Shown: positions 1 through 8,885, numbered from the stretch's first letter. The stretch: DNA of 64,000 bases from Brasilonema sennae CENA114 (GCF_006968745.1 NZ_CP030118.1:4645904-4709903), one strand, 5' to 3'. The notes: generated by a model from the letters alone, not told the origin. Made by a program: numbers and translations.

Positions 1-66
1 TATGACTAATTAGCGCAATGTTATTACATCTAACACTCCCATGAAAATAAATCTGTCATAAAATTA

Positions 67-80
67 CGATAAACTTATCG
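67..80. promoter_or_regulatory. Possible operator palindrome upstream of Rrf2 copy 1
   Basis: Perfect dyad CGATAA-AC-TTATCG just upstream of the regulator. A similar string (TAAACCTATC, 8150-8159) lies upstream of the second Rrf2 gene, where the dyad is not kept. Its role in autoregulation is inferred only from position. Confidence 0.3.
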
Positions 81-131
81 AAAAACAGTAGTATATTGAG
101 TACGGACTTGAATAGCCAAAACTATACTCTT

Positions 132-563
132 TTGGATCTGTCTTCCAAAGTTGAATACGCGCTGCTAGCACTTTTAGAACTAGCAAGCAACAAGGAAAAA
201 AAAACTCCTCTGACTATGAGTGAAATGACTGCTAAACAACCCATACCTGAACGCTATCTGGAACAAATTCTGACCAGTTTGCGGCGAGCAGGTCTAATAC
301 AGAGTCATCGTGGCTCGCGAGGAGGCTTTGTTCTAGCTCGTGAACCTTGGCAAATCACCTTACTGGAGATTGTCACTTTGGTGGAAGGAGAACGTAAAGA
401 CAGAGAACCCTCTGTGACTTCCACTTTGGAAAGGGATTTGGTTCATGAGATCTGGGAGCAAGCCAACACCGCCTGTATTAAGGTTTTACACAGCTATACA
501 CTCCAAGATTTGTATCAGCAAAGACAAGCTCGCTTGCAGCAAGGTCCAATGTATTATATTTAG
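132..563 (+). CDS. Rrf2-family transcriptional regulator (copy 1)
   Basis: Small winged-helix regulator of the Rrf2 type. The N-terminal half has the family pattern (LSSKVEYALLALLELA, then PERYLEQIL, LRRAGLI, RGSRGGFVLAR). It closely parallels a second Rrf2 gene at 8268-8705, including the shared C-terminal MYYI. An in-frame TTG at 132 gives MDLSSKVEY, matching the start of the paralogue; a TTG at 96 would add 12 residues. Neither has a clear ribosome site. Only one cysteine is seen, near the C-terminus, so the three-Cys iron-sulfur site of IscR/NsrR is absent and the sensed signal is unknown. A CGATAA-AC-TTATCG palindrome at 67-80 could be its operator (inference). Confidence 0.85.
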   Translation: MDLSSKVEYALLALLELASNKEKKTPLTMSEMTAKQPIPERYLEQILTSLRRAGLIQSHRGSRGGFVLAREPWQITLLEIVTLVEGERKDREPSVTSTLERDLVHEIWEQANTACIKVLHSYTLQDLYQQRQARLQQGPMYYI

Positions 564-933
564 ACATTCTCGCAGTTACCATATGCAGATAGCAAAAAAC
601 ATCTTGTGCTGAGCGTAGTCGAAGCAGCACAGCATTAGCCAGACGAATTTTTGTCGTTTGCTTAAAAGAGATTCCCAAACAGTTGGAGGTCGTTTCTTAC
701 CGAACCAGTCACTTCTACCAAAGACTCGATTGAAACGACGATGGAGGAAACAACACAAAAAGTAGACTCAAGTTCAATCAGAAAATTCATCCTGGTGGAG
801 TCAACAGCCACCTCACGCAGGAATCACAAAGATTCTAATGATGGGATTTACCAGGGGCTACCATTCTATTCTAACAATGCTTCCTAAAAGGTGCAGGGTG
901 CAGGGTACTCCTGACACTCCACACCCAGTCTCT
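564..933. other. Intergenic stretch without a convincing gene
   Basis: About 370 bases. The stretch near 613-630 contains the motif GAGCGTAGTCGAAGCA, a common cyanobacterial dispersed sequence. A doubled GTGCAGG lies near 891-904. No reading frame here has recognisable protein features. Confidence 0.5.
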
Positions 934-1377
934 TCAGTCAACTATGACTGTATTTAATGACTCAAGAGGAATACTAAATACGTAATAAATAACCCCAATT
1001 CCAAGAAGTATAACAGCAAGGCTAGAGAGGATGACCAATCGGTCTGCTGGTTGGTAGGTATCCTCCTCAATATCACGGCGTACAGCAAGATAATGCTGGG
1101 TTGAAAACATGACTGTCACCAAACCGACTAATGAAAAGGCTAAACCTAACTTCCAACCATCACCCGGTGCTTGAGGTGCAAGAGGAGGACGAAGAATACG
1201 CAAGCGGACAATCAAAACACCAAACCCCATCAAGGAAATTCCACTTCTCATCCATGCAAGATAGGTACGTTCATTTGCTAAATGTTCCCGCACTTTATCT
1301 GTTGAACTAGGTTTATTTGACTTTTCTTTTTCTGAAATTTCTACATTAGCTTTCATAAATTTGAATGGTAGTCGCAT
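934..1377 (-). CDS. DUF202 (YidH-like) small membrane protein
   Basis: A 147-residue inner-membrane protein. A charged N-terminus of about 30 residues is followed by the family signature REHLANERTYLAWMRSG and three predicted membrane segments (about residues 45-62, 75-92 and 112-133). DUF202 proteins have no settled function. An internal ATG at 1356 (MKANVEI) is an equally plausible start and would remove seven residues. It is monocistronic as far as can be seen: the next gene on this strand ends 364 bases upstream. The neighbouring CadD-type transporter suggests, but does not show, a role in envelope or metal stress. Confidence 0.8.
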   Translation of the reverse strand: MRLPFKFMKANVEISEKEKSNKPSSTDKVREHLANERTYLAWMRSGISLMGFGVLIVRLRILRPPLAPQAPGDGWKLGLAFSLVGLVTVMFSTQHYLAVRRDIEEDTYQPADRLVILSSLAVILLGIGVIYYVFSIPLESLNTVIVD

Positions 1378-1741
1378 ACAAAAGTGTTTAATCTTTTTGA
1401 TGAATTTGAGTAAACTTTACTTATGCGAAAGTTTTTTTCCTCTTCTATATTGTCTTATGAACTTTTCACTTTTTGACAAAAAAATTTTATAGTGTTATCT
1501 TGATAATTGTGAATTCTACTGGTTAAGGAATCACTTTTAGCTGTATTCAACAATACTTTTTAAATAAAAATATTTGCTCACACAACAATTTAAACAAATT
1601 GAAATGACTTTCACTTGTTAAGACAGACTTGATATAGTAATCCTATTTAATTTTTTGAAATCGTGCATATACAGATTACCGACTTTTTAAATAAGTCGGT
1701 AATCTTGTTGTTCACAAAAAAAATTCAAATTGCTATATGAC
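1378..1741. other. AT-rich intergenic region with one strong hairpin
   Basis: The 364 bases between the DUF202 gene and the CadD gene are strongly AT-rich. They contain the hairpin listed at 1673-1705 and probably the promoter of the DUF202 gene. No coding potential was seen. Confidence 0.5.
1673..1705 (-). terminator. Hairpin downstream of CadD-type gene (candidate terminator)
   Basis: Perfect 13-bp inverted repeat, AGATTACCGACTT and AAGTCGGTAATCT, around a 7-base AT loop. It begins 36 bases after the stop codon of the minus-strand CadD gene. There is no good T-run after it on that strand, so termination is likely but not proven. Confidence 0.5.
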
Positions 1742-2467
1742 TCAATTTTTTTCAACTTCAGATACTATTTCAGATGTTCTCCAAAGGTTCCTGTTGAGAG
1801 TTAGCAAACAAAAACTACCTGTGATTAAAGTGAGTACGGCTAAACTAGGATTTTCCAAAGTGTGACAGTCAACCAGAATCAAAACACCCAACCCAATCAG
1901 AACAAAGGGAATAAGTTGATGACCGTAGCGCGTTAGGGCATCGACCATAACTGGTATACGAGTTAACTGGTATGCTGCATAACACCAAACTGCCACGAGC
2001 GAGAAAAAGACTCCAAGGATAACTGCTAAACTCTCCCAGGTACTGCTAGCAAACAACGGTGCGTAGATAGCAATGTTGTCACTCCCATTAGCTATTGTTA
2101 CTGCAGCGACACTGTAGCTTTGGGGGGACAAAAAGCTGGTAAACCAGGATCTATCAGATTCTTCTTGCTCTGTCTGTGCTTCGGGATTATCGCTATCCTC
2201 CTGGTTTAACCAGCGAGTGATACCAATCACAATAGGAGCAACTCCTAGCAATCCAATCCAAGACTGCGGTAGGATGAGACTGCCCAAGAAACTAGGCAGG
2301 CTAGCGATAACCAGGACACTGAAACCAAGGTATTGACCCGTAACGATGTGACGACGACGGAAGATTGCATTGACCTGAGAGAAAAACAAAGACAGAATCA
2401 CAATGTCGTCAAGATTAGTAGCAGCGAAGGCAGACAGCCCAGTGGGAATTGCGGTATATAAGCTCAT
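1742..2467 (-). CDS. CadD-family cadmium resistance transporter (copy 1)
   Basis: A 241-residue membrane protein of the CadD family. Members confer cadmium or other divalent-cation resistance, or are uncharacterised. The N-terminus has the family motif ATNLDDI, then FFSQVN, RRRHIVTGQYLGF and a central NGSDNIAIYAPLF motif. An acidic, soluble loop separates two groups of membrane segments. ATG at 2467 is preferred because AAGGAT lies about ten bases upstream; an upstream ATG at 2542 would add 25 non-hydrophobic residues that the two other copies (13602-14285 and 14352-15026) lack. The substrate cannot be told from the sequence. Confidence 0.85.
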   Translation of the reverse strand: MSLYTAIPTGLSAFAATNLDDIVILSLFFSQVNAIFRRRHIVTGQYLGFSVLVIASLPSFLGSLILPQSWIGLLGVAPIVIGITRWLNQEDSDNPEAQTEQEESDRSWFTSFLSPQSYSVAAVTIANGSDNIAIYAPLFASSTWESLAVILGVFFSLVAVWCYAAYQLTRIPVMVDALTRYGHQLIPFVLIGLGVLILVDCHTLENPSLAVLTLITGSFCLLTLNRNLWRTSEIVSEVEKN

Positions 2468-2526
2468 TTGGTGTTTATCCTTAATTGTTGTGTTCGCGTT
2501 TTCTGAGCTAATCTTAGATTTCGTCA

Positions 2527-2787
2527 TCAAACGATGAAGCAATCACCACTGGCAAACTGATTTATATTGACGCTCACAAACACCAATCCAATTAAGCCAA
2601 TTACAAACGACAGCCAAGTGCCATTTCCCGATAAGACAACAATTAAGCCGATGTTGGATGCTGCGATCGCCATCGTAGTGGGAGCGATGACAGCAAAGGA
2701 TTGTGCTAGTACTTCTCTAAATGATAGACAGTTCGGCTTTAAACCGTGAGCACTTTTTTTCAGTCGAGTTTGGTCAGTAATGGTCAT
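2527..2787 (-). pseudogene. N-terminal remnant of an APC-family amino-acid permease
   Basis: The 86-residue frame from ATG 2787 contains LSFREVLAQSFAVIAPTT and, later, GNGTWLSFVIGLIGLVFVSVNINQFA. This is how large APC-type permeases begin (first two membrane segments). It then breaks off into GDCFIV and a stop, so more than 80 percent of a normal 450-500 residue permease is missing. The frame can be extended upstream to 2967, but those 60 residues do not look like permease. The break lies next to the CadD gene, suggesting a deletion or insertion brought the two together. Confidence 0.6.
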
Positions 2788-3020
2788 GTGAGCAAATTTC
2801 CAACAGTTGTAGATGTCTTTTGTGAAACTGGTAAACTTTCGCCTTAACAAAGTTCCTCTGCTGTGGCACAGTCTCACTTTATTGCTCCCTATTAGTAAAA
2901 GCAAATATTCTTTTTTGTCAAAGTCATAGATTGAATTTATTAATTTTTCGATTCTTTTTTTGATCAAAACTAGAGGTGTAGGGGGAGAGAACTTAATACA
3001 TTTAATAATTTTTTTAAAGA

Positions 3021-3052
3021 TAGGACAAGTATTATCCCTTTTGTCCTATACT
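3021..3052 (+). promoter_or_regulatory. Candidate promoter and dyad operator of the XRE/kinase pair
   Basis: An inverted repeat, TAGGACAA and TTGTCCTA (arms 3021-3028 and 3041-3048, 12 bases apart), overlaps a good -10 box TATACT at 3047-3052. The start codon of the XRE gene is 27 bases downstream. A repressor on the dyad would cover the promoter, so autoregulation by the adjacent HTH protein is a reasonable inference. Confidence 0.5.
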
Positions 3053-3078
3053 TAAGTAAAAAGGCATAGAAAAAGGCG

Positions 3079-3333
3079 ATGGCAACTACCAAGCCAAGCT
3101 CCACCTCAGATTTAGTCCGTGAACTGCGGCAGCACTTCAATCTTTCTCAAGAACGGTTTGCTGCACAATTAGGTGTTTCATTCAAAACCGTGAATCGTTG
3201 GGAGAACGGACATAGTACACCTTCCCCAATGGCACTTAAGTTGATTAAAGACCAGCTGCTGCAAATGGGTGTGTCGGGAAAAGCATTATTGAATCAGTAT
3301 TTCCCAGAGATGGAGCTTGGCGATGACCTGTGA
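3079..3333 (+). CDS. XRE-type helix-turn-helix regulator
   Basis: An 84-residue protein that is almost entirely one HTH_3/XRE DNA-binding domain (about residues 8-64). The recognition-helix region reads LSQERFAAQLGVSFKTVNRWENG, written here in two parts as LSQERFAAQLGV and SFKTVNRWENG. There is no sensor domain. The gene overlaps the following hybrid kinase by 11 bases (kinase ATG at 3323, stop of this gene at 3331-3333), so the two are translationally coupled and probably work together. An upstream dyad at 3021-3048 is the obvious binding-site candidate. The direct partner and target genes are unknown. Confidence 0.85.
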   Translation: MATTKPSSTSDLVRELRQHFNLSQERFAAQLGVSFKTVNRWENGHSTPSPMALKLIKDQLLQMGVSGKALLNQYFPEMELGDDL

Positions 3334-6300
3334 TGAGCAAAAGCAGATTAATCTAGAAGACATTCTGATTACGGAAGAACTATCTCGTCGCTTGCCCAAA
3401 ACAATTGACTTGCAAGCCGAGAACCAAGCCCTGCATACTCTGGCTCGGCAACTAGCAGAATCGCCGCAAATTATGCTCAAAACCCTTGTTGCTGTTGCCA
3501 GGGATCTTTGTCAAGCGGGAACTGCTGGGGTCAGCTTACTAGAGATCACCCCCACTGGAGAGGAAATTTTCCGTTGGGTAGCACTGGCTGGAGAGTTGGA
3601 GGAATATGAGCAGGGGACAAGCCCAGGCGATTTTAGCCCTTGTGGGGTGTGTCTAGAACGCCGATCGCCCCAGCTTTTTTTGTACCCCGAACGGTATTTT
3701 ACTTACTTCCAACAGGCGAAACCCGCAATTATTGAAAGTTTAATCATTCCTTTAGCCATTGATGAGCAACCGCTAGGCACGATTTGGATCGTGTCTCACG
3801 ATGAGCAACGGCACTTCGATAGCGAAGATGTGCGGCTGATGACTAGCTTGGCAAATTTTACCGCCGCTGCTTTAGGTAGCAGTCGCGCCCGTCAAACGGC
3901 TGTTGATGCTCAACAGGCACTGCACGAGAGCCAAGCCCAAATGCAGAGCCTGCTCGCAAATATACCAGGAATGGTTTATCGCTATATTGCCGGAGCCGAT
4001 GGTTCAGATCGCTTTGCCTTTGTTAATTCTGGTTGCCGTGATTTGTTTGAAGTAGAGTCATCAGCGGCATTACAGGACGCTAATTTAATTTGGAACCAGA
4101 TTCATCCCGACGATCAACCCTCATTTCAAGCGTCGGCTGCTAAAGCTGCCGAGAACTTTCTCCCTTGGGATTGGCAAGGCAGAATTATTACGTCTAGTGG
4201 GAAACTCAAGTGGATTCAAGGCAGGTCGAGTGGGTTACGAACCGCAGACGGAGATGCTTGGGACGGCTGGCTGATTGATATTACAGATCGCAAACAAATC
4301 GAAGAAGCCCTGCGAGAAAGTGAAGAGCTAAAGCAACGCATTCTAGATAGCAGCAATGACTGGATTAAAGTTTTAAGATTAGACGGGCACCTCCTTTACC
4401 TGAATCCAGGGGGGCAACATCTTTTGGAAGTTGACGATTCTGCATCGATTCTCAACAGCGACTGGGTTAGTTTCTGGCAGGGCGAAGATTATGATAAAGC
4501 ATTAGCTGCGATCGCAGCCGCCAGAATGGGCAACACGGGTCAATTCCAAGGCTACCTCCCCACCGCAAAGGGTAAGCCGAAATGGTGGGATACTATTATT
4601 TCGCCGATCCGAGATGCATCAGGACAAGTTGTACAACTGCTCGCTATTTCACGGGACATTTCCACAGCAAAACGCCTTGAAGCCGAACGCCAGCAAGCGG
4701 AAATGGCGCTGCGAGAAGCACACGTGCAATTAGAGTCCGCTTTGGCGGCTGGATCAGTTTACACCTGGCGTTGGAAGATTTTCACTGATCGCGTCGTTGT
4801 TAACGCTGCGTTTGCTCACTTGTTTGCCGTAGATCCGGCGATCGCGACGACAGTTGGATTGCCCATCGAGCTGTTTATCGATGCCATCCACGAAGAAGAT
4901 CGCGATAGCGTTTCGACCGCAATTAATCAAGCGATCTCATCGGGTAAGGGCTATGCCGCCCAATACCGCGTTCGGACTGCTAGTGGCGGGGAGCGATGGC
5001 TGTCGGCTTGCGGGCGAGTCGAGTATGATGCAGCAGGCAACCCCGTTTCTTTTCCTGGCGCACTCATCGATATTACCTATCTAAAACTTGCCGAAGATGC
5101 CTTGCGCCTTTCGGAAGAACGCTATCGAACGTTGTTTGAGTCCATTGATGATGGCTTCTGCATCATCGAAATGCTCTTTGATGAAAACAATACGCCGATT
5201 GATTACCGCTTTTTGCAAACCAATCCGGCATTCGAGAAACAAACGGGACTCGTACAAGCAGTGGGCAAAACGGCGCGTCAGCTCGTTCCAAATCTTGAAG
5301 CTCATTGGTATGAGATTTACGGCAAAGTCGCACTGACTGGCGAACCGATTCGCTTCGAGAATGCTTCCCAAGTGATGAACCGTTGGTTTGAGGTGTATGC
5401 CTGCCGTATTGGAGAACCACCAAGTCGCAAAGTCGCCGTCCTCTTCAAAGATATCACCGAGCGCAAGCGCATCGAAGCCGAACGAGAACAAATCTTGCAA
5501 CGAGAACAAACCGCCCGCGAAGCCGCCGAAACTGCAAATCGCATTAAAGATGAGTTTTTAGCAGTACTGTCTCACGAGTTGCGATCGCCCCTCAACCCAA
5601 TCTTAGGCTGGTCGAGTATGCTTCGCAACGGTAAATTAAATGCCGCAAAAACAGCTTATGCTTTGGAAACAATCGAACGCAACGCTAAGCTACAGGTACA
5701 ACTGATTGAGGATTTGTTGGATGTCTCTCGCATATTGCGTGGCAAACTCAGTCTCAACATGGCTAGAGTTAACCTAGCATCAACCATCACAGCTGCAATG
5801 GAAACCGTGCAGTTAGCAGCCCAAGCCAAATCGATTCGAGTTGAGACGGTGTTTGAAAAAGACATAGGGCAAATCCTTGGGGATTCTGCTCGCTTACAGC
5901 AAATCATCTGGAACTTACTTACTAACGCTGTTAAGTTTACGCCTAATGGTGGAAACGTGGAAATTCAACTCAACCGTATAGGATCGCAAGCTCAAATTCA
6001 AGTTAGGGATACAGGCAAAGGTATTACTCCAGACTTTCTTCCCCATGTCTTTGAATACTTCCGTCAAGCTGATAGCACGACAACTCGAACATTTGGCGGA
6101 TTAGGGTTAGGGTTGGCGATCGTTCGTCACTTGGTGGAACTGCACGGGGGAACCGTTCACGCAGACAGCCCAGGAGTTGGACAGGGGGCTATATTCACCG
6201 TCAGACTGCCGCTTTTAAACGATCAAGGCTTCGGGCATTTGGATGAATCAACTTCTTCATCTCTCATCCAAAATTCCTCATCGCTCCCCCTTGCAAATCT

Positions 6301-6673
6301 GCGAGTTTTGCTAGTCGATGACGATACAGACACACGAGATTTGATTACTTTTATACTAGAGCAAAGTGGTGCCCTGGTTACCTCAGCAACTTCCCCAATA
6401 GAAGCTTTGGAAACTTTTAAGCAAACAAACTTTGATGTGTTGATCTCAGACATTGGAATGCCTCAGATGGACGGCTATATGCTAATGCGACAAATCCGGG
6501 CAATCACATCCACACAAGGCAGAGATGTTTTAGCTGTAGCTCTGACTGCTTATGCCGGAGAAATCAATCAAGAGCAAGCGAACAGAGCTGGGTTTCAAAG
6601 ACATATTACCAAACCAATTGAGCCAGAGGAACTGGTAAAGGTTATTGTTGATCTCATCAAAGCGAGCAAATAA
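3323..6673 (+). CDS. Multi-sensor hybrid histidine kinase (GAF, 4 PAS, HisKA, HATPase, receiver)
   Basis: A soluble kinase of 1116 residues with no membrane segment. Domains in order: GAF (about 45-190), four PAS units beginning near 209, 339, 470 and 600, HisKA with phospho-acceptor His751 in the box VLSHELRSPLNPILGW, HATPase (about 850-960, with DTGKGI and GLGLGLAIVRH), and a C-terminal receiver (about 992-1108) with VLLVDDD and phospho-acceptor Asp1043 in ISDIGMPQMDG. ATG 3323 is chosen over TTG 3317 because GGAG lies eight bases upstream. It overlaps the XRE gene. No DNA-binding response regulator is adjacent, so the XRE protein may be the output partner (inference). The ligand of the GAF/PAS array is unknown. 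Confidence 0.9.
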   Translation: MTCDEQKQINLEDILITEELSRRLPKTIDLQAENQALHTLARQLAESPQIMLKTLVAVARDLCQAGTAGVSLLEITPTGEEIFRWVALAGELEEYEQGTSPGDFSPCGVCLERRSPQLFLYPERYFTYFQQAKPAIIESLIIPLAIDEQPLGTIWIVSHDEQRHFDSEDVRLMTSLANFTAAALGSSRARQTAVDAQQALHESQAQMQSLLANIPGMVYRYIAGADGSDRFAFVNSGCRDLFEVESSAALQDANLIWNQIHPDDQPSFQASAAKAAENFLPWDWQGRIITSSGKLKWIQGRSSGLRTADGDAWDGWLIDITDRKQIEEALRESEELKQRILDSSNDWIKVLRLDGHLLYLNPGGQHLLEVDDSASILNSDWVSFWQGEDYDKALAAIAAARMGNTGQFQGYLPTAKGKPKWWDTIISPIRDASGQVVQLLAISRDISTAKRLEAERQQAEMALREAHVQLESALAAGSVYTWRWKIFTDRVVVNAAFAHLFAVDPAIATTVGLPIELFIDAIHEEDRDSVSTAINQAISSGKGYAAQYRVRTASGGERWLSACGRVEYDAAGNPVSFPGALIDITYLKLAEDALRLSEERYRTLFESIDDGFCIIEMLFDENNTPIDYRFLQTNPAFEKQTGLVQAVGKTARQLVPNLEAHWYEIYGKVALTGEPIRFENASQVMNRWFEVYACRIGEPPSRKVAVLFKDITERKRIEAEREQILQREQTAREAAETANRIKDEFLAVLSHELRSPLNPILGWSSMLRNGKLNAAKTAYALETIERNAKLQVQLIEDLLDVSRILRGKLSLNMARVNLASTITAAMETVQLAAQAKSIRVETVFEKDIGQILGDSARLQQIIWNLLTNAVKFTPNGGNVEIQLNRIGSQAQIQVRDTGKGITPDFLPHVFEYFRQADSTTTRTFGGLGLGLAIVRHLVELHGGTVHADSPGVGQGAIFTVRLPLLNDQGFGHLDESTSSSLIQNSSSLPLANLRVLLVDDDTDTRDLITFILEQSGALVTSATSPIEALETFKQTNFDVLISDIGMPQMDGYMLMRQIRAITSTQGRDVLAVALTAYAGEINQEQANRAGFQRHITKPIEPEELVKVIVDLIKASK

Positions 6674-7022
6674 GATCCACAAAGTTTTCATAATACATTA
6701 AATTCGCACATGTCTAGTTCACAAAGAATGATTATCTTGAGTGTTCTTTTCTGACGATAATACTTATGCTAATGTTTATTATGCAGTCCTTTATTAGCTT
6801 TTTTACAACTCAGTATTTCCAATACACAAAGTTGTAAAGTCACGAATAATACAGAGTCTGCTTCTTTTTTTTGATTAAATATTCAGGCACATAACTAAAA
6901 GCCAAATATGTCAGAAAAACTTTATTTTTAAATACGGTAGTTGCCTATAATTACCGTACAATACTAGGAAGTCATCAACCATAGTGGTCAGACTCAATAC
7001 CCAAAAAGCCTTAAGGTTCAAA
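6674..7022. other. Intergenic region upstream of the LysR gene
   Basis: About 350 AT-rich bases without coding potential. The only structured element noticed is the dyad with embedded TATAAT at 6933-6958. Confidence 0.5.
6933..6958 (+). promoter_or_regulatory. Candidate LysR promoter with dyad operator
   Basis: The inverted repeat TACGGTA (6933-6939) and TACCGTA (6952-6958) encloses a perfect -10 hexamer TATAAT at 6946-6951. No good -35 box is present, as is usual for activator-dependent promoters. LysR regulators commonly bind imperfect dyads at their own promoters, so this is a likely autoregulatory site. Confidence 0.45.
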
Positions 7023-8015
7023 ATGACGCTTGAGCAGTTGCGAATTTTTTTGGCAGTTGCGGAACTGATGCACTTTACCCGTGCTGCAGAAACGCTTTAT
7101 ATTACTCAACCAGCAGTGAGTGCAGCAATTCAAAGTTTGGAAGCAGAATATGGCGTCAGACTATTCCATAGAATTGGTCGCCATATCGAAATTACTGATG
7201 CTGGTAAATTGCTGCAAATGGAAGCACAGAAAGTTCTTGAGCAAGTTTCTTTAACTGAGCGAGGCTTGAAAGAACTAAATAATCTCCAACGAGGTGAATT
7301 AAAGTTGGGATCAAGTCTGACGATTGGTAACTACTGGTTACCAGGGAAAATTAGCCAGTTCAAGCGCCAATATCCCGGTATTCATATTGATTGTACGCTG
7401 GGTAATGCAGAAGAAATTTGCGAAGGGACAGCTACAGGACTTTTTGATTTTGCTTTAGTAACAGGAGACGTTAAACCCTCACTGAAGAACTATTTGGAGC
7501 AGGAAGTTGTGGGGAGCGATCGCCTGCAAATTGTGGTTGGCACATCTCACCCCTGGTTTAAGCGTACAGAAATTTGCCCAGCAGAACTGCTAGCGACGAC
7601 TTGGGTGATGCGAGAGCCAGGTTCGGGAGTGCAGCAAATGTTTGAGCAAGCTTTACAAAGTTGGGGAATTGACCCGACTCAGTTGGATATTGTTCTTGTC
7701 TTGAGCAGTAGCGAAATGGTGAAAGCAGTGGTTGAAAGCGGTGTTGGTGCTGCTGCTATTCCGGAATTGATGGTTACCAAGGAAATACAGCTATCTACAC
7801 TTCACGCCGTTCCTGTGGTTGATAGAAACTCTGACACCGAGCTAGACATTGTTCAACCTGTTTGGAAGCTTAAACACAAACAACGTTTTCAAACCCGAGT
7901 TGCGATCGCCTTTGAAGAGATTTTGAGCGCTGTGCAAAGTCCAGAGTCAAAAAGCATGCCCTTGAGCGAAGCGAACGGTCAAAACTCAAAAGTTTTGGAG
8001 TCGGAACTCAACTAA
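7023..8015 (+). CDS. LysR-family transcriptional regulator
   Basis: A 330-residue LysR protein. The N-terminal winged helix begins MTLEQLRIFLAVAE and contains FTRAAETLYITQPAVSAAI, the classic recognition helix. Residues from about 90 onward form the periplasmic-binding-like effector domain (GELKLGSSLTIGNYWLP...). A GTG at 6984 would add 13 residues, but the family starts at the chosen ATG, which has AAGG just upstream. Effector unknown. The gene lies 1.2 kb before the flv4-2 operon and in the same direction. LysR proteins (NdhR, CmpR) do control inorganic-carbon genes including flv4-2 in Synechocystis, but I cannot show that this one does. Confidence 0.88.
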   Translation: MTLEQLRIFLAVAELMHFTRAAETLYITQPAVSAAIQSLEAEYGVRLFHRIGRHIEITDAGKLLQMEAQKVLEQVSLTERGLKELNNLQRGELKLGSSLTIGNYWLPGKISQFKRQYPGIHIDCTLGNAEEICEGTATGLFDFALVTGDVKPSLKNYLEQEVVGSDRLQIVVGTSHPWFKRTEICPAELLATTWVMREPGSGVQQMFEQALQSWGIDPTQLDIVLVLSSSEMVKAVVESGVGAAAIPELMVTKEIQLSTLHAVPVVDRNSDTELDIVQPVWKLKHKQRFQTRVAIAFEEILSAVQSPESKSMPLSEANGQNSKVLESELN

Positions 8016-8267
8016 ATCTATTTTTGCGATGCTTTGGACAAAATATCCGCTGGAGTAAAATAAGTACTTATACTGATTCATCACTTTTTTTGATTAAAGT
8101 GACAAATAAAAATATTTGATTTTATTAGTGGTCTTCTTTATACTTGTCGTAAACCTATCCAGCACAAGATTAGCGAGATATTGCCTGTGTGACCCTAATT
8201 CTAATGGTTAGGCTGACACTCAGCTTGCTCACAGGTAATAACTAAATGGGTCTATATATTCTCGTCT

Positions 8268-8705
8268 ATGGAACTTTCTAACAAAACTGAGTACGCGGTT
8301 CTTTCCCTGATAGCGCTAGCAGCCTGTTATTCTAGCGGTGAATCATTACAAATCCGGGAAATAGCAGCACGACAAAACATACCAAACCGCTATTTGGAAG
8401 AACTTCTGGCGACATTAAGGCGTGGAGGTTTAATTAAGAGCATACGCGGCGTCAAAGGTGGCTATGTTCTAGCGCGAGAACCGCGAAAGATTACACTTCT
8501 AGATGCTTTCCGTTGCATGGAACAAGGAGACGCAGATGTGCCCAAGAAGAATTCCACCCCCAGCTCAGTAGAAACTGAAGTTATTCAAGAGGTTTGGCAA
8601 GAAGGGTGTGATGCAGCTTACTCTGTTCTACAGAAGTATACCATCCATGACATTTGTGAGCAACGAGCGAAACAACGACAGATGGAATCTATGTACTACA
8701 TCTAG
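8268..8705 (+). CDS. Rrf2-family transcriptional regulator (copy 2)
   Basis: A 145-residue Rrf2 winged-helix protein (MELSNKTEYAVLSLIALAA, then PNRYLEELLATLRRGGLI and GVKGGYVLAREP). It is clearly paralogous to the gene at 132-563 and ends with the same MYYI. Its cysteines are at 20, 83, 114 and 130, which does not match the C-x5-C-x5-C iron-sulfur spacing of IscR. It may sense something else or act as an apo-regulator. It is the last gene before the flavodiiron operon and points towards it across a 494-base gap full of repeats, so it is probably a separate transcript. Confidence 0.87.
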   Translation: MELSNKTEYAVLSLIALAACYSSGESLQIREIAARQNIPNRYLEELLATLRRGGLIKSIRGVKGGYVLAREPRKITLLDAFRCMEQGDADVPKKNSTPSSVETEVIQEVWQEGCDAAYSVLQKYTIHDICEQRAKQRQMESMYYI

Positions 8706-8755
8706 TAGTCCATGACATCAACTTTGAGGGGTAGATGAGGTGAAAAAATTCTTAC

Positions 8756-8824
8756 TCTCCCCCAACTTCCCCCACTTCCCCAACTTCCCCCACTTCCCCA
8801 ACTTCCCCAACTTCCCCAACTTGC
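8756..8824. repeat. C-rich tandem repeat (CTTCCCCAA / CTTCCCCCA)
   Basis: About seven copies of a 9-base unit, alternating CTTCCCCAA and CTTCCCCCA, directly after the Rrf2 gene. A similar C-rich tract (CTACTCCCC units) lies at 31851-31896. Confidence 0.8.
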
Positions 8825-8885
8825 CTTAACCCCGCAATTTTGGGTTGGTCGAGCAAGAGTGCCCACCCGACGACGTTGTTAAGCC

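Noticed and set aside
2788..2967. Upstream extension of the permease fragment
   Set aside because: The 60 extra residues are basic and Cys/Lys-rich, unlike permease N-termini; ATG 2787 begins the recognisable part.
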